Assembly: GCA_020796225.1 (NCBI GenBank)
Contig: CM036775.1
Location: forward strand, 14,476,671 to 14,540,670
Direction of reading: 5' to 3'
DNA: 64,000 nt
Source of the DNA: Arion vulgaris
Taxonomy: Eukaryota > Mollusca > Gastropoda > Stylommatophora > Arionidae
Shown here: piece by piece, positions 1 through 10,635 of the stretch
Layout of the letters: each line of letters starts with the position of its first letter
How positions within the stretch are numbered: position 1 is the first letter of the stretch
The notes under the pieces: model-generated
Told to the model about the DNA's origin: nothing
Seen by the model: the letters and a program-made list of their open reading frames with translations, nothing else
The model's database searches: none
Translations under genes and position numbers: made by a program

Positions 1-129
1 CACTCCCATTCCATACTGTTTAGTTGTTTAATATTTTTTTAAAGCCATGTTTGTTCTTCTTTTACTAATAAATAACTGTTTATATTACCACTGCATAACT
101 TCATGCAGATATCCATAATGTGTTGCTAT

Positions 130-312
130 TAGTAATACGGAGGCAAAGAGAAGAAGAGTAAGACCACGGAGAAGATGGATTCAGGATGTAGCTGATAGTT
201 TGAACATGACGGCTGCAGAGGCAGGACATCTGGCATATGAGAGAGAGAAATTCCGGAGGACTGTTGGGGTGGCAAAGTTCTGCTCAGGACAAGCTATTTG
301 ATGATGATTAGT
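130..312 (+). pseudogene. LINE 3-prime relic (C-terminal tail, GAT-type end)
   Basis: The sequence encodes the basic LINE tail RGRPRRRWIQDV-type followed by DGLNMTAAEAGHLAYERE, ending in gatgatgat. Other copies lie at 7723-7967 (+) and 35858-36134 (-). The upstream part is lost. Confidence 0.75.
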
Positions 313-516
313 AATATGAAAACGAACAATCACTAACACATGTCTCCGCCGCATACTACTTTACAGATATTCAGAAACGACAACAAATATAGAATTGTGG
401 AAAAGATAGGACAGAAATCAATACAACTGGAGTATCTGGGGTGTAGAGGTAAGGCACAAGTCTCTCAAACTGAAGGTACTCAGTTCATTCCCCATCTGAA
501 GCGATCAGTATATTTT
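313..516. other. No recognisable feature
   Basis: A 64-codon open frame (340-534) has no domain or family likeness, and I see no repeat. Confidence 0.5.
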
Positions 517-858
517 TTCAGATTGATAGATTGATAGATTGATAGATTGATAGATTGATAAATTGATATATTGTTAGATCGATAGATTGATAAATTGATA
601 GATTGATAAATTGATAAATTGTTAGATCGATAGATTGATAGATTGATAAATTTATAGATTGATAGATTGATAGATTGATAGACTGATAAATTGATAAATT
701 GATAGATTGATAGATTGATAGATTGATAGATTGATAGATAGATATATTTATAAATTGATAGAATGATAGATTGATAAATTGATAAATTGATAGATTGATA
801 AATTGATAGATTGATAAATTGATAGATTGATAGATCGATAGATTGATAGATCGATAGG
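517..858. repeat. Tetranucleotide microsatellite (GATT/GATA)
   Basis: About 340 bases of ttgatagattgata with point variants. The open frames across it read SIYQSINL and are repeat artefacts. GATT tails also close LINE and SINE copies in this window, so it may have started as a retroelement tail. Confidence 0.95.
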
Positions 859-904
859 ACCATCATCATTGCACTTCGGTGTGACGAGGCACAGAGAAAA
901 CAAG

Positions 905-1085
905 TTGCGTGAAAAGACAAAACACACAACACCCACATGTCTAACCTTGATCATGTATGCCCCGCCTGTGGTAGGGGATTGTGTTCTATGATTGGACTCT
1001 ACAGTCACCTCCGTACACACCAGAGAGATGCAGCAGCACACGTCTGAGACTGTTGTCATCATCGCTTGCGATGGACGGCTATTAA
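905..1085 (+). pseudogene. LINE C-terminal C2H2 finger relic
   Basis: The frame starting at about 935 reads MSNLDHVCPACGRGLCSMIG and then LYSHLRTH before a stop at 1048. This is a C-x2-C-x12-H-x3-H finger. Fingers of this form with the IGLYSH core close the ORF of some LINEs, and the following catcatcg-type 3-prime sequence fits. A host zinc-finger exon is less likely because there is a single finger and no flanking open frame. Confidence 0.55.
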
Positions 1086-1394
1086 TTAAGTATACACAGA
1101 TTCAAAGTGGACTATCCTTAAACGTCTTTAAGTGAATCAAGGACGATAACCAAGCAAACATAACATGTTTAGTTTTATTTGTTAATTCCCCTAGTCTTAA
1201 CCTCCCAGCAAAAAATGTTAAAAAAATGTCGACGATAGACATTTGAATATACTTTTGAAAAATAAAAACTTTATCTCTCTCTCTGCGATCACCGCTTAGA
1301 ATGATGTATCAAATTTCTCCATAAATTCAATTTTTTGTTTTTATTCACGTGGAAATCTGATTCATGCAGCCGTGTGATTCGTCACATCTTTAGC
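1086..1394. other. No recognisable feature
   Basis: AT-rich sequence with a short CT run near 1275. I see no coding or element match. Confidence 0.5.
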
Positions 1395-1660
1395 GCCATT
1401 TGGATCTGGTGCTTATCCTTCGGCGATGTGTCCGGTTTTAGCCAGCGTTTACTGGATTCGCTCTCCGTCAGCCTTTGGCTGCCACCAGCCGACCTGCAAG
1501 GCAGCAGGTTACTATTTTCTTTCAGAGTGGCTACCCTTATCACTGCACTTCGGCATAAAACCATACCTATTTCATTCTCTTTTTTACATAGGAAGATAGC
1601 ATCGACAGTGCACGAACGCAATAGATACGGCGAGACTTTTTGTTTAATGAAATTATCCCT
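1395..1660. repeat. SINE-type chimera (shared unit, then S8 3-prime end reversed)
   Basis: Bases 1410-1530 match 15915-16040 (cttatccttcgg, cagcgtttac, ttcgctctccg). Bases 1545-1645 match the S8 3-prime region in reverse (cactgcacttcgg, aggaagat, gtgcacgaac). Confidence 0.6.
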
Positions 1661-1663
1661 TCG

Positions 1664-1930
1664 CCCGTGTGTTGTCGGGGCTCAAAAGGGGAGCAAAGAA
1701 TAGTAACACTGCGGCCTACAAAGCATGTCGTAAGAGACGACTGATGTATGGGGTCTAGGAAGTACCCTAGTAAATAAAAAGCGTCGCAGAAATCGATGTG
1801 CTGGCCTACTTGTAGGCGTATAACTGGCACAACATATAATCGCTCTTAGGCTCAGATCACATACAAATCACAAACAGTGGTTTAACAAGTGGTCGATATG
1901 GGGCGTTCGAGGAAGAAGAAGAACAGCAGA
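1664..1930 (+). repeat. SINE S1 copy with GAAGAAG tail
   Basis: About 265 bases: head gtgttgtcggggctc, middle aaagcatgtcgtaagag, ccctagtaaataaaaagcg, ggctcagatcacatacaaat, end gcgttcgaggaagaagaag. At least ten copies or fragments occur in the window. No B box is obvious, so it may be an LINE-tail-mobilised SINE with a degenerate tRNA head. Confidence 0.85.
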
Positions 1931-2027
1931 CAATTTTCTCAGAAACTTTGTGAAAATTAAAGAAAATAAAAAGTTTCAAGACAAATTAATTTAACTACAT
2001 TCGTACTTCTACTCACTCACGACATAC

Positions 2028-2880
2028 TCTATCAAGTAGGTCATGACTCACTGTCAAGTAGGTCATGACTCACTGTCAAGTAGGTCATGACTCACTGTCA
2101 AGTAGGTCATGACTCACTGTAGTAATGAAGCAGATACTCTATCAAGTAGGTCGTGACTCACTGTTATAATGAAGCAGATACTCTATCAAGTAGGTCGACT
2201 CACGTTATAATGAAGCAGATACTCTATCAAGTCAGGTCATGACTCACTGTAGTAATGAAGCAGATACTCATCAAGCTAGGTCATGACTCACTGTTATAAT
2301 GAAGCAGATACACTATCAAGTCAGGTCATGACTACTGTTATAATGAAGCAGATACACTATCAAGTAGGTCATGACTCACTGTAGTAATGAAGCAGATACT
2401 CTATCAAGTAGGTCATGACTCACTGTTATAATGAAGCAGATACACTATCAAGTAGGTCATGACTCACTGTTATAATGAAGCAGATACACTATCAAGTAGG
2501 TCATGACTCACTGTAGTAATGAAGCAGATACTCTATCAAGTAGGTCATGACTCACTGTAGTAATGAAGCAGATACTCTATCAAGTAGGTCATGACTCACT
2601 GTAGTAATGAAGCAGATACTCTATCAAGTAGGTCATGACTCACTGTTATAATGAAGCAGATACACTATCAAGTAGGTCATGACTCACTGTTATAATGAAG
2701 CAGATACACTATCAAGTAGGTCATGACTCACTGTTATAATGAAGCAGATACACTATCAAGTAGGTCGTGACTCACTGTTATAATGAAGCAGATACACTAT
2801 CAAGTAGGTCATGACTCACTGTTATAATGAAGCAGATACACTATCAAGTAGGTCGTGACTCACTGTTGTAATGAAGCAGA
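2028..2880. repeat. 44-bp minisatellite
   Basis: About 19 units built on tcaagtaggtcatgactcac plus tgtWRtaatgaagcagatac. The first few units are short 24-bp forms lacking the second half. Two variants (tagtaatgaa, ttataatgaa) alternate in blocks. Several units have single-base losses (2185-2335). Confidence 0.95.
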
Positions 2881-3002
2881 AATGTACACCACATTAACCA
2901 CATATTGTAGTTTTTCATTTCGAGACAAATGTGAAATAGCTAGATAAGAACACTATGTTGGTAGCCAAAGAAGAATAGTAAACAAACAAAGAACTGGGGT
3001 CG
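2881..3002. other. No recognisable feature
   Basis: Non-repetitive AT-rich spacer between two satellites. Confidence 0.4.
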
Positions 3003-3437
3003 CTAGTCGCCACAGAGAGACACACTGAGGAGGTGATCGGAGCACTTATGGACTAATTGGTTCGATGTGCAGTGATGATCTGTCGACTAAACTAAACTGA
3101 GAGACATACTGAGGAGGAGATCGGAGCACTTATGGACTAATTGGTTCGATGTGCAGTGATGATGATCTGTCGACTAAACTAAACTGAGAGACATACTGAG
3201 GAGGAGATCGGGCACTTATGGACTAATTGTTTCAATGTGCAGTGATGATGATCTGATGACTAAACTAAACTGAGAGATTTACTGAGGAGGAGATCGGAGC
3301 ACTTATGGACTAATTGGTTCAATGTGCAGTGATGATGATCTGATGACTAAACTAAACTGAGAGATTTACTGAGGAGGAGATCGGAGCACATGGACTAATT
3401 GGTTCAATGTGCAGTGATGATGATCTAACGACTAAAA
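3003..3437. repeat. 88-bp tandem repeat, 5 units
   Basis: Unit contains gagacatactgaggaggaga, cggagcacttatggactaat and gtgcagtgatgatgatctg, joined by ctaaactaaactga. The same unit occurs reversed three times at 22076-22378. Confidence 0.92.
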
Positions 3438-3518
3438 CTAAAACAGTTGTTTTTCAAATAGAGCATGTACTTTGGCTTTGCACTAGATCTACCAAATTTT
3501 GATCTCAGCTTTAATACG

Positions 3519-3548
3519 TACAACACATATATATATATATATATATAT
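3519..3548. repeat. TA microsatellite
   Basis: About 15 TA repeats directly before a LINE relic. Confidence 0.9.
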
Positions 3549-4152
3549 GATCAGTGGAAGCCACAGAGATGTGGTTTCACAGAAGTATGCTATTATCGAT
3601 ATAGGGGAAAGTTGCAGTAAAACTATGAAGCAATGGCGAAACACGTAAACAAAAGTACTGTAGTATTACAAAATACAAAAACAATAACAATACGCAGCAA
3701 CGCGAAAGGTTAAATTCTTCACCTCTCTTGTATTCTGTGCTTGATAAAGAACTTTTAGTCGAAATGTTGTGTTTTGTTATTGTTTTTGTATGTTGTAAAT
3801 CTACAGTACTTTGTTTTTACGTGTTTCGCCAGAATAATGCTGAAAATTCCATGGTCAGCGAAGAAATCAAATGAGGAGGTTTTAAATCAGGCCAGCACAC
3901 AAAGGAGCCTTATCAAAATAGAAAGAATCTGGCAGTCAAGGTACTTCGGGCATATAATGCAAAGAGGAGCTTTAGAATATTTGGAGACAACAGGTAAAAT
4001 TCAGGGAGAGAGAGGTCGTGGAAGACAGGGGAGGATGTTGGATGATCTGACTTTATGGTTCTACACAATATCGACGTCAGAACTGATCACATACACCAAG
4101 CAGAGAGAGTTGTGGAGAGACAAGATCGACTACGCCGGCAGACATAACACTT
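3549..4152 (+). pseudogene. RTE-like LINE 3-prime relic, split by a fold-back insertion
   Basis: The relic encodes a C-terminal LINE tail: RIMLKIPWSAKKSNEEVLNQ, then YFGHIMQRG, GKIQGERGRGRQG and ELWRDKIDYAGRH. It belongs to the same family as the LINE at 29407-32690. Bases 3592-3830 are foreign. It ends in a GATT tail. Confidence 0.8.
3592..3830. mobile_element. Fold-back/MITE-like insertion with long inverted repeats
   Basis: Bases 3634-3688 (tggcgaaacacgtaaac...) and 3776-3831 (...tttttacgtgtttcgcca) are inverted repeats of about 55 bases with few mismatches. The flanks agaagtatgct (3581-3591) and agaataatgct (3831-3841) look like an 11-bp target duplication with two changes. The LINE reading resumes across the site. 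Confidence 0.65.
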
Positions 4153-4167
4153 GATTGATTGATTGAT

Positions 4168-4211
<44 letters not shown>
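4153..4211. repeat. GATT then TA microsatellite (LINE tail)
   Basis: Four GATT units followed by about 20 TA units, directly after the LINE tail. Confidence 0.9.
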
Positions 4212-4750
4212 TACTTTATCGTCACACTGCTACCGAGTTGTTGTCCAGTGTCGTAGTTTTCTGTTTTTATCTTGCGCTGTTCTAATGGCTTCGGTGATTG
4301 TTGTTTTTGCTCTTTGCTGGGATTCTGCTATGTCATCTAACCATCTTTTCGTGGTCTTCCTCTTGCCTTCTTTCCTGATGTTCTGTTGTAGAAGACTCTG
4401 TGTACTGTGGAGTTTGGGTGCATTCTTATTAAGTGGCCAAACCACTTCATTCTTTGTTTCTCAATGTAATTCAAGCAAGGTTCTGTGCCAACTTTCTTTC
4501 TTATGCTGATGTTGGTGACTCCGTCTTTTCTGGTGTTGTTAGTAACTTTTCGTAGGCAGCGCATTTCGCATGTAGTTATTTTTGTGACTGCGCTTTGCTC
4601 ATTGTCCATGTTTGACTCTGGTAACACAAAGTAGGTATAAAAAGGCTGTTGATCATCTGTTGCTTAGCTGCCTGTGAAATTATTGAGTGCCGTAACAATG
4701 GGGCTAGCTGGTTTCAGCATTTGCTTTTTGTACTCTAGTCTCTTTCTCCC
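4212..4750 (-). pseudogene. RTE-like LINE 3-prime relic
   Basis: On the minus strand it reads FIPTLCYQSQTWT-type, TTCEMRCLRKVTN, SIRKKVGTEPCLNYIEKQRM, KWFGHLIRM, GRPRK and RKLRHWTTTR. A sister copy is at 34485-35035. Frames are broken. Confidence 0.8.
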
Positions 4751-4884
4751 TGTCAAGTCTTCCATCTTCTGTTATCGTTTAAAAACGGTCATTTTTCCAA
4801 TTTTATATTCCTTGAAAAACAAAATTCGTAATGGCTATAATTAGCATGTTAGAAAGTGGAAATATCAATGGGAAAGATCTGAGA

Positions 4885-5110
4885 CTGATTAGGAGTCTGT
4901 GTGGTTAAGTGGTTAAGCGTTTGCCTTGCGAGTCGAAGATCATGGGTTAGAATCTGGACCACACCGTTCTGTTTGCGAATGCATTTTTTCCCAGAGACCT
5001 CTAGGATTGTTTGTGGAGCTAGAGTTCGTGCTTTGTGCAATACTTTCGGCAGGTGGTGTGCCATTTCTGCGGAGAGGGACTGAGGCATACGGGTAAAACC
5101 CGGTACAATG
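4885..5110 (+). repeat. tRNA-derived SINE S5
   Basis: The A-box-like tggttaagtggttaagcg and B-box-like gggttagaatct are spaced as in a tRNA. The body contains cttcggcaggtggtg. A second copy is at 9463-9655. Confidence 0.75.
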
Positions 5111-5149
5111 AAATCAGTCCTTCAACTTTAAAATATCTCTTTTATTTTT

Positions 5150-6485
5150 AAATGACAGAAGAAAACTAATCACAACAGAGATGAAGTTTCTACACAGAAT
5201 GCAGGGAGTAACAAGAAGAAAACTAGTCACAACAGAGATGAAGTTTCTACACAGAATGCAGTGAGTAACAAGAAGAAAACTAATCACAACAGAGATGAAG
5301 TTTCTACACAGAATGCAGGGAGTAACAAGAAGAAAACTAGTCACAACAGAGATGAAGTATCTACACAGAATGCTGGGTGTAACAAGAAGAAAACTAGTCA
5401 CAACAGAGATGAAGTATCTACACAGAATACTGGAAGTAATAAGAAGAAAACTAGTCACAACAGAGATGAAGTATCTACACAGAATGCTGGGAGTAACAAG
5501 AAGAAAACTAGTCACAACAGAGATGAAGTATCTACACAGAATGCTGGGAGTAACAAGAAGAAAACTAATCACAACAGAGATGAAGTATCTACACAGAATA
5601 CTGGAAGTAATAAGGAAAAAGAAAAGATCTAAGAATGTACAAGCATAAGAGATGAAGTATCTACACAGAATGCAGGAGTAACAAGAAGAAAACTAGTCAC
5701 AACAGAGATGAAGTATCTACACAGAATGCAGGGAGTATCAAGAAGAAAACTAGTCACAACAGAGATGAAGTATCTACCAGAATACTGGAGTAATCAAGAA
5801 GAAAACTAGTCACAACAGAGATGAAGTATCTACACAGAATACTGGGAGTAACAAGAAGAAAACTAGTCACAACAGAGATGAAGTATCTACACAGAATGCA
5901 GGGAGTAATAAGAAGAAAACTAGTCACGACAGAGATGAAGTATCTACACAGAATGCGGGAGTAATAAGAAGAAAACTAGTCACGACAGAGATGAAGTATC
6001 TACACAGAATGCAGGGAGTAATAAGAAGAAAATTAGTCACAACAGAGATGAAGTATCTACACAGAATGCAGGGAGTAATAAGAAGAAAACTAGTCACAAC
6101 AGAGATGAAGTATTTACCAGAATGCAGGAGTAACAAGAAGAAAACTAGTCACAACAGAGATGAAGTGTCTACACAGAATACTGGAAGTAATAAGAAGAAA
6201 ACTAGTCACAACAGAGATGAAGTATCTACACAGAATGCAGGGAGTAATAAGAAGAAAACTAGTCACGACAGAGATGAAGTATCTACACAGAATACTGGAA
6301 GTAATAAGAAGAAAACTAGTCACAACAGAGATGAAGTATCTACACAGAATGCAGGGAGTATCAAGAAGAAAACTAGTCACAACAGAGATGAAGTATCTAC
6401 ACAGAATGCAGGGAGTAATAAGAAGAAAACTAGTCACAACAGAGATGAAGCATCTACACAGAATACTGGAAGTAGTAAGAAGAGA
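5150..6485 (+). repeat. 57-bp minisatellite born inside a LINE coding region
   Basis: About 23 units of 57 bases (19 codons) repeat the LINE tail segment RRKLVTTEMKYLHRMQGVT. Because 57 is divisible by three, open frames run through the array in several frames (NRDEVSTQNAG, LLITPCILCRYFIS) without being genes. The LINE continues at 6486. Variants agtaacaag and agtaataag alternate. Confidence 0.95.
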
Positions 6486-6800
6486 CCCGTTTAGAAACGA
6501 AGACATCAGGAAAAAAATGAGTACAACATCAATACTAGACTTCATCAAGAAACAACAAATTAAATGGTTCGGCCACAAACAGATTACCAACAGACAGTGC
6601 GCTACAAAGAGCAATGTTACTCCGATACAGTGGATGCAAAGCCAAAGGCCGGCCACGAAAAAGGTGGACCTCAGAGATAACAGAAGCGACAAAAGACACT
6701 ATTTATAAAGCACACACAAAAGCCCGTGCTAGAAATCTCTTCTTTTCCTGAAGCTGTGAGGCAAATCAGGATTGGAGAAAAGAAAGAAAGACAAGGTGCA
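6486..6800 (+). pseudogene. LINE 3-prime relic downstream of its own satellite
   Basis: Reads FRNEDIRKK, TTSILDFIKKQQIKWFGH, then basic KAKGRPRK-like sequence, ending gaagctgtgaggcaaat and gaaagaaag. It matches 21305-21835 and 46040-46380. Confidence 0.8.
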
Positions 6801-7149
6801 TAGAGAGGCTCGCTCCATGTGTCTCCTTTTTCGACCTGACTCTGTAAGGCAAAACAAGATTAGAGATTAGATATTTTAAAAACATATTATAGCTACTAAT
6901 GACGTATATGGTGGACGTGTATACGCCTATAAATGGGTTAGTGGTACGAGATGAGTTAAGGAAGTAATCTCATATGCAGTTATTTTTTATTGTTTTGGTT
7001 GAATGAAATTTTTCGGTCAAATGAATCTTTCAAATTGCTAATTCTGATGATGCGGGCTTCTGAGCTATTCATAAATAACACGGGGGATGGTGATGACATT
7101 GCATGCGCTTATGGTGACATACAGATTGTGACAGATATATTCAGTATGC
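6801..7149. other. No gene seen
   Basis: One more degenerate copy of the ctctgtaaggcaaaacaagat LINE end (6840-6870), then unrecognised AT-rich sequence. Confidence 0.45.
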
Positions 7150-7967
7150 ATAATAAAAGCACTAGTATTTTTACTAGAACCATAATTAGAATACTAAGAG
7201 CATGCATATTCCCATGGCAACGTATGGGTGTGAAGCATGGACGTTTAATAAGGCAGTGGGTAAATAAAAAGCTGTCAACGTTACAAGGAGAGATAGAGTG
7301 AGAAACGAGAATATCAGAAGCATCGTTGGTACTATACCATGCATACAGTGCATCGAGAAGCAAAGAATCAAGTGGTTCGGCCATCTAATGGGAATGGAAC
7401 CACATTTACTACCATCACGTGCCCACAATAATCGACACTCAGGACGCAGAGCACCAGGCAGGCCAAGAACACGATGGATAGATAACATCTCAGAGTCCCT
7501 GCGAAAGCATGGAATGACAACGCCAAGCGCAACACACCTGGCACAAGATAGAAAACTAAATCTCCCAATGACGCTTCACGGTAAATGTGGTTAAGATAAG
7601 TGGAGAAACATATATGTGCTTTCGTATACAAGTGTTACAGAAGAGTCCTTCGTATATCATGGACAGAGAAGAGAACAAATAGATCTATCCAGAAAGAACT
7701 CAAAATCAAAGAAAACTAGCTGATGCTACAAATAAAAAAGAGAAAATTGAGATATTTTGGACATATAAAAAGACATGAAGGGCTGGAGAAGATCGTCATG
7801 GAAGGAGGTATACCGGCAAAGAGAAGAAGAGGAAGACCACGGAGAAGATGGATTCAGGATGTGTCTGATGGGTTGAACATGACGGCTGCAGAGACAGGAC
7901 ATCTGGTTATCAGAGAGAGAAATTCCGGAGGACTGTTGGGGTGGCAAAGATTTTGATGATGATGATG
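7150..7967 (+). pseudogene. Two overlapping LINE C-terminal relics
   Basis: Bases 7298-7594 encode SIVGTIPCIQCIEKQRIKWF, GHLMGMEP and GRPRTRWIDNISESLRK. Bases 7602-7967 encode KCYRRVLRISWTEKRTN, then RYFGHIKRHEGLEKIVMEGG, RRRGRPRRRWIQDVSDGLNM and a GAT end. Stops and shifts separate the parts. Confidence 0.8.
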
Positions 7968-7974
7968 AATCCTT

Positions 7975-8222
7975 TAAACTGAGCGTCTGTAGCTTACGCG
8001 GTAGTGAGCTCGATCACAGCCCAAGCATACCCGGTTCAAACTCCGCGGCGGGAAAGTTTGGAAGCAAATTAGTTCCTTGATTTTTACGAGCTGTAAAATA
8101 CACCTCACCGTTCAGAAAGCAATGACAAACTACTGAACGTATAAGTGGTGCCTATAAAATCGAAGACTCGTGTTTTGTTATTGATGGCTACGTCCTGTAA
8201 AGGATATGCCACGATTTTCAAT
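7975..8222 (+). repeat. tRNA-derived SINE S6
   Basis: A-box-like tagcttacgcggtagtgagc and B-box cggttcaaactcc. The body includes aagtttggaagcaaatt, ccgttcagaaagcaatg and gtcctgtaaaggatatg. Copies: 10950-11150 (-), 13810-13985 (-), 42216-42455 (+). Confidence 0.82.
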
Positions 8223-8410
8223 CCTTTAATCTAGCGTCTGGTCGAGTAGATTAGAACACGGCTTCCAATGCGGGTAACATGTGTTCAGTCCACGGTAAGG
8301 TCAAGGATTTTTTTCTGTTGTGGGCATAAAGAAAAGTCCCAACCTGAACCGCTTCGCAGACTGCACTAGCCATACGTCCATTAAACTTGGTTTATGGTAA
8401 ACAAAGAACT
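8223..8410 (+). repeat. tRNA-derived SINE S7
   Basis: Contains gcgtctggtcgagtagatta, tttttttctgttgtggg and ctgcactagccat. The better copy at 11872-12050 has the intact B box. Confidence 0.75.
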
Positions 8411-8436
8411 TGGTTCAGCCACATTAATTTCTCATT

Positions 8437-8555
8437 ACATATGTAATACCCCGGCGTGATGCTGACCACATCACCCATTGTGTGCCGACGTCAATGAAAA
8501 ATACAGGCCTAACACTGTATTGACCTATATACCACGAGGTATGAAAGGGTTCCTT
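8437..8555 (+). repeat. SINE S3, 3-prime part
   Basis: Matches 14845-14962: ggcgtgatgctgaccacatc, aatacaggcctaacactgta, ataccacgaggtatgaaag. The tRNA head is missing. Confidence 0.85.
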
Positions 8556-8765
8556 TACTTTTTTCGATGCAGAAGCACTTGAGCTTTTCAGCTCTTCGGC
8601 TCGGGGCCATGGACATCGTAACTCTTCGGTTCGGTGCCACGAACACCGTGAATCTGGGGAATCTGTGACTTTTTCTGCCTGCCCACGGAATTGAACCCGT
8701 ACACACAGAGGGCTAGTCACCCACAGTCCAACGCGCTACGAACACGCTGGGCACGCGGGCTTAAA
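8556..8765 (-). repeat. tRNA-derived SINE S4
   Basis: In reverse it carries cagcgtgttcgtagcgcgtt and B-box gggttcaattccg. Sister copies are at 33523-33735 and 34058-34262. Confidence 0.82.
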
Positions 8766-8919
8766 AAATGTAATACTGCATATACCTGTCTTTATTCATA
8801 TCGTTTATTTACTCAGTATTACCGCAGCCTCCCCAAGATTTTCTCCAGATCTGATCTGATCCGATCCGGTCTGATCACCTCAGATTTGTAGGTTTCCAAA
8901 CATCGCCTTCCGCTACAGA

Positions 8920-9090
8920 AGCAGATTACAAGCAGATCATGCTCCTCAAAGGGCAACGCGCTACTCCGATACATTGTATACAAAGTAATAAGACGTCCAC
9001 GTGAAAGGTGGAATACAGAAATAACAGAGACCGTGAAAGACAACATGTATGAAGCGTACAGCAAATCCAATTCTAGAAATCTCTTCTTAC
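8920..9090 (+). pseudogene. LINE 3-prime relic
   Basis: A decayed copy of the LINE end seen at 6600-6760 (gcaacgcgctactccgatac, tctagaaatctcttctt). Confidence 0.6.
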
Positions 9091-9180
9091 GTTGATGATG
9101 ATGGTGATGATGATGATGATGATGATGATGATTATGATGATGATGATGATGATGATTGTGGCTGATGATGTGAGGCAAAA
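9091..9180. repeat. GAT microsatellite inside the LINE end
   Basis: A gatgat run replaces the short GAC/GAT step before gtgaggcaaaacag, so the run grew inside the LINE 3-prime sequence. Confidence 0.85.
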
Positions 9181-9245
9181 CAGTATCAGAGAAAAGAAAG
9201 AAAGAATCATCTTATTTTCATAAGAAAGAAAACAAACTATTGGAA

Positions 9246-9279
<34 letters not shown>

Positions 9280-9321
9280 TTGTTGTTGATGATGATGATG
9301 ATGAAGATGATGTTGATGATT

Positions 9322-9358
<37 letters not shown>
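9246..9358. repeat. GAT microsatellite
   Basis: About 110 bases, mostly gatgat with gttgttgat interruptions. Poly-Asp, poly-His and poly-Ile readings are artefacts. Confidence 0.95.
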
Positions 9359-9462
9359 CATACAAATAATATCTTCCTCTCCTCCACCGCCCCGCCATCA
9401 ATACTTCCAACCTACAATTTCTACGGAATCCCAACATGGCTTACAACAATTTAGCCAAACGG

Positions 9463-9655
9463 GGGTCTCTGTGGTTAAGTGTTCAAGCCTTTGCTTACAT
9501 TCCCACTTTCGTGGGTTGAATGGACAGCGTCGTTCTGTTACAAGTGCACTTTTCCAATAAACCTAGAATTGTTGCAGGAGTTCGGTGTCCGTACATTATC
9601 TAATACTTCGGCAGGTGGCGCTCCATTTCGGGGAGAGTGAGGAATAAATGGATCT
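9463..9655 (+). repeat. SINE S5, second copy
   Basis: Matches 4885-5100: tctctgtggttaagtgttca, cgtgggttgaat (B box), acttcggcaggtggcg, cggggagag. Confidence 0.75.
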
Positions 9656-9954
9656 GTTTTAATCCGGTGCACTTAAGTCAATGCTTTAATCCGGTGCACT
9701 CAAGTCAATGCATTAATCCGGTGCACTCAAGTCAATGTTTTAATCCGGTGCACTCAAGTCAATGTTTTAATCCGGTGCACTCAAGTCAATGCTTTAATCC
9801 GGTGCACTCAAGTCAATGTTTTAATCGGCACTCAAGTCAATGCTTAATCGGTGCACTCAAGTCAATGTTTTAATCCGGTGCACTCAGTCAATGCTTTAAT
9901 CCGGTGCACTCAAGTCAATGTTTTAATCCGGTGCACTCAAGTCAATGCTTTAGA
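9656..9954. repeat. 27-bp minisatellite
   Basis: About 11 units of tttaatccggtgcactcaag plus tcaatgc, starting at the end of SINE S5. Two units near 9825-9850 lack single bases. Confidence 0.93.
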
Positions 9955-10118
9955 TTTACATCATTTTTTTTAGTTTAGCCAAATTGTGATTTAGCTTGAA
10001 ATCAATTTTATCTTAAATCTGTCCAATCTGGTAACACTAGGTAGCAGCTGGAGAAAATGAAAATTAGCATATATGGAAAGTGAACTGAGTAGGTATATGT
10101 ATAATGTTCTCCTATCTC

Positions 10119-10273
10119 ACAGGTACTATCTGGCAGTCATAGTTAGTGAGGGACAGGTATCGCAAGGAATATCATAGCAGTGTCGGAGGTATGTCACAGG
10201 TACTATCTGGCAGTCACAGTTAGTGAGGACAGGTATCCAAGGAATATTCATAGCAGTGTCGGAGGTAAGGTAA
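10119..10273. repeat. 78-bp tandem duplication
   Basis: Two units start cacaggtactatctggcagt and end agcagtgtcggaggta. Confidence 0.88.
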
Positions 10274-10289
10274 ATTATATATGTATATA

Positions 10290-10410
10290 TACTAGACAGA
10301 TTAAACAAAGACAGATATATACAGTATTACATAAGTAGTGACAAATTTAATGATTACATTGAAAATAAACAAACTCGACGTTTCGGTACTAGAACTTTAT
10401 CAAGAACAAA
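10290..10410 (-). other. Penelope-type terminal motif, tentative
   Basis: In reverse: cttgataaagttctagtacc followed by gaaacgtcgagtttgtt. A similar cttgataaagaac...cgaaatg occurs at 3741-3765. Such motifs border Penelope-like elements, but no reverse transcriptase of that type is seen. Confidence 0.3.
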
Positions 10411-10577
10411 AATGCAAAGAATGCTTAATTAACTAATACATAATTCTAACTAAGGAATTACATAATTTTTACATCTTCCCATCTACGAAAGCTACCCTCT
10501 TGCCAAATATCAGGTCCGTAGGATGTCCGGATATCTTGAAACAATGGGAACAGACACACATACAAATAAATTCAATG

Positions 10578-10580
10578 ATT

Positions 10581-10626
<46 letters not shown>

Positions 10627-10628
10627 AT
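10578..10628. repeat. TA then GA microsatellite
   Basis: TA repeats run directly into GA repeats. Confidence 0.9.
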
Positions 10629-10635
10629 TCAAATG

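Noticed and set aside
480..1062. SIYQSINL repeat proteins
   Set aside because: Tetranucleotide repeat artefacts; the coding-looking part is only a LINE finger relic on the other strand.
2028..2880. CRISPR array
   Set aside because: Units follow each other with no unique spacers, and the genome is eukaryotic.
5114..6708. Repeat proteins such as NRDEVSTQNAGSNKKKTSH
   Set aside because: Frames of the 57-bp LINE-born satellite; periods divisible by three stay open by chance.
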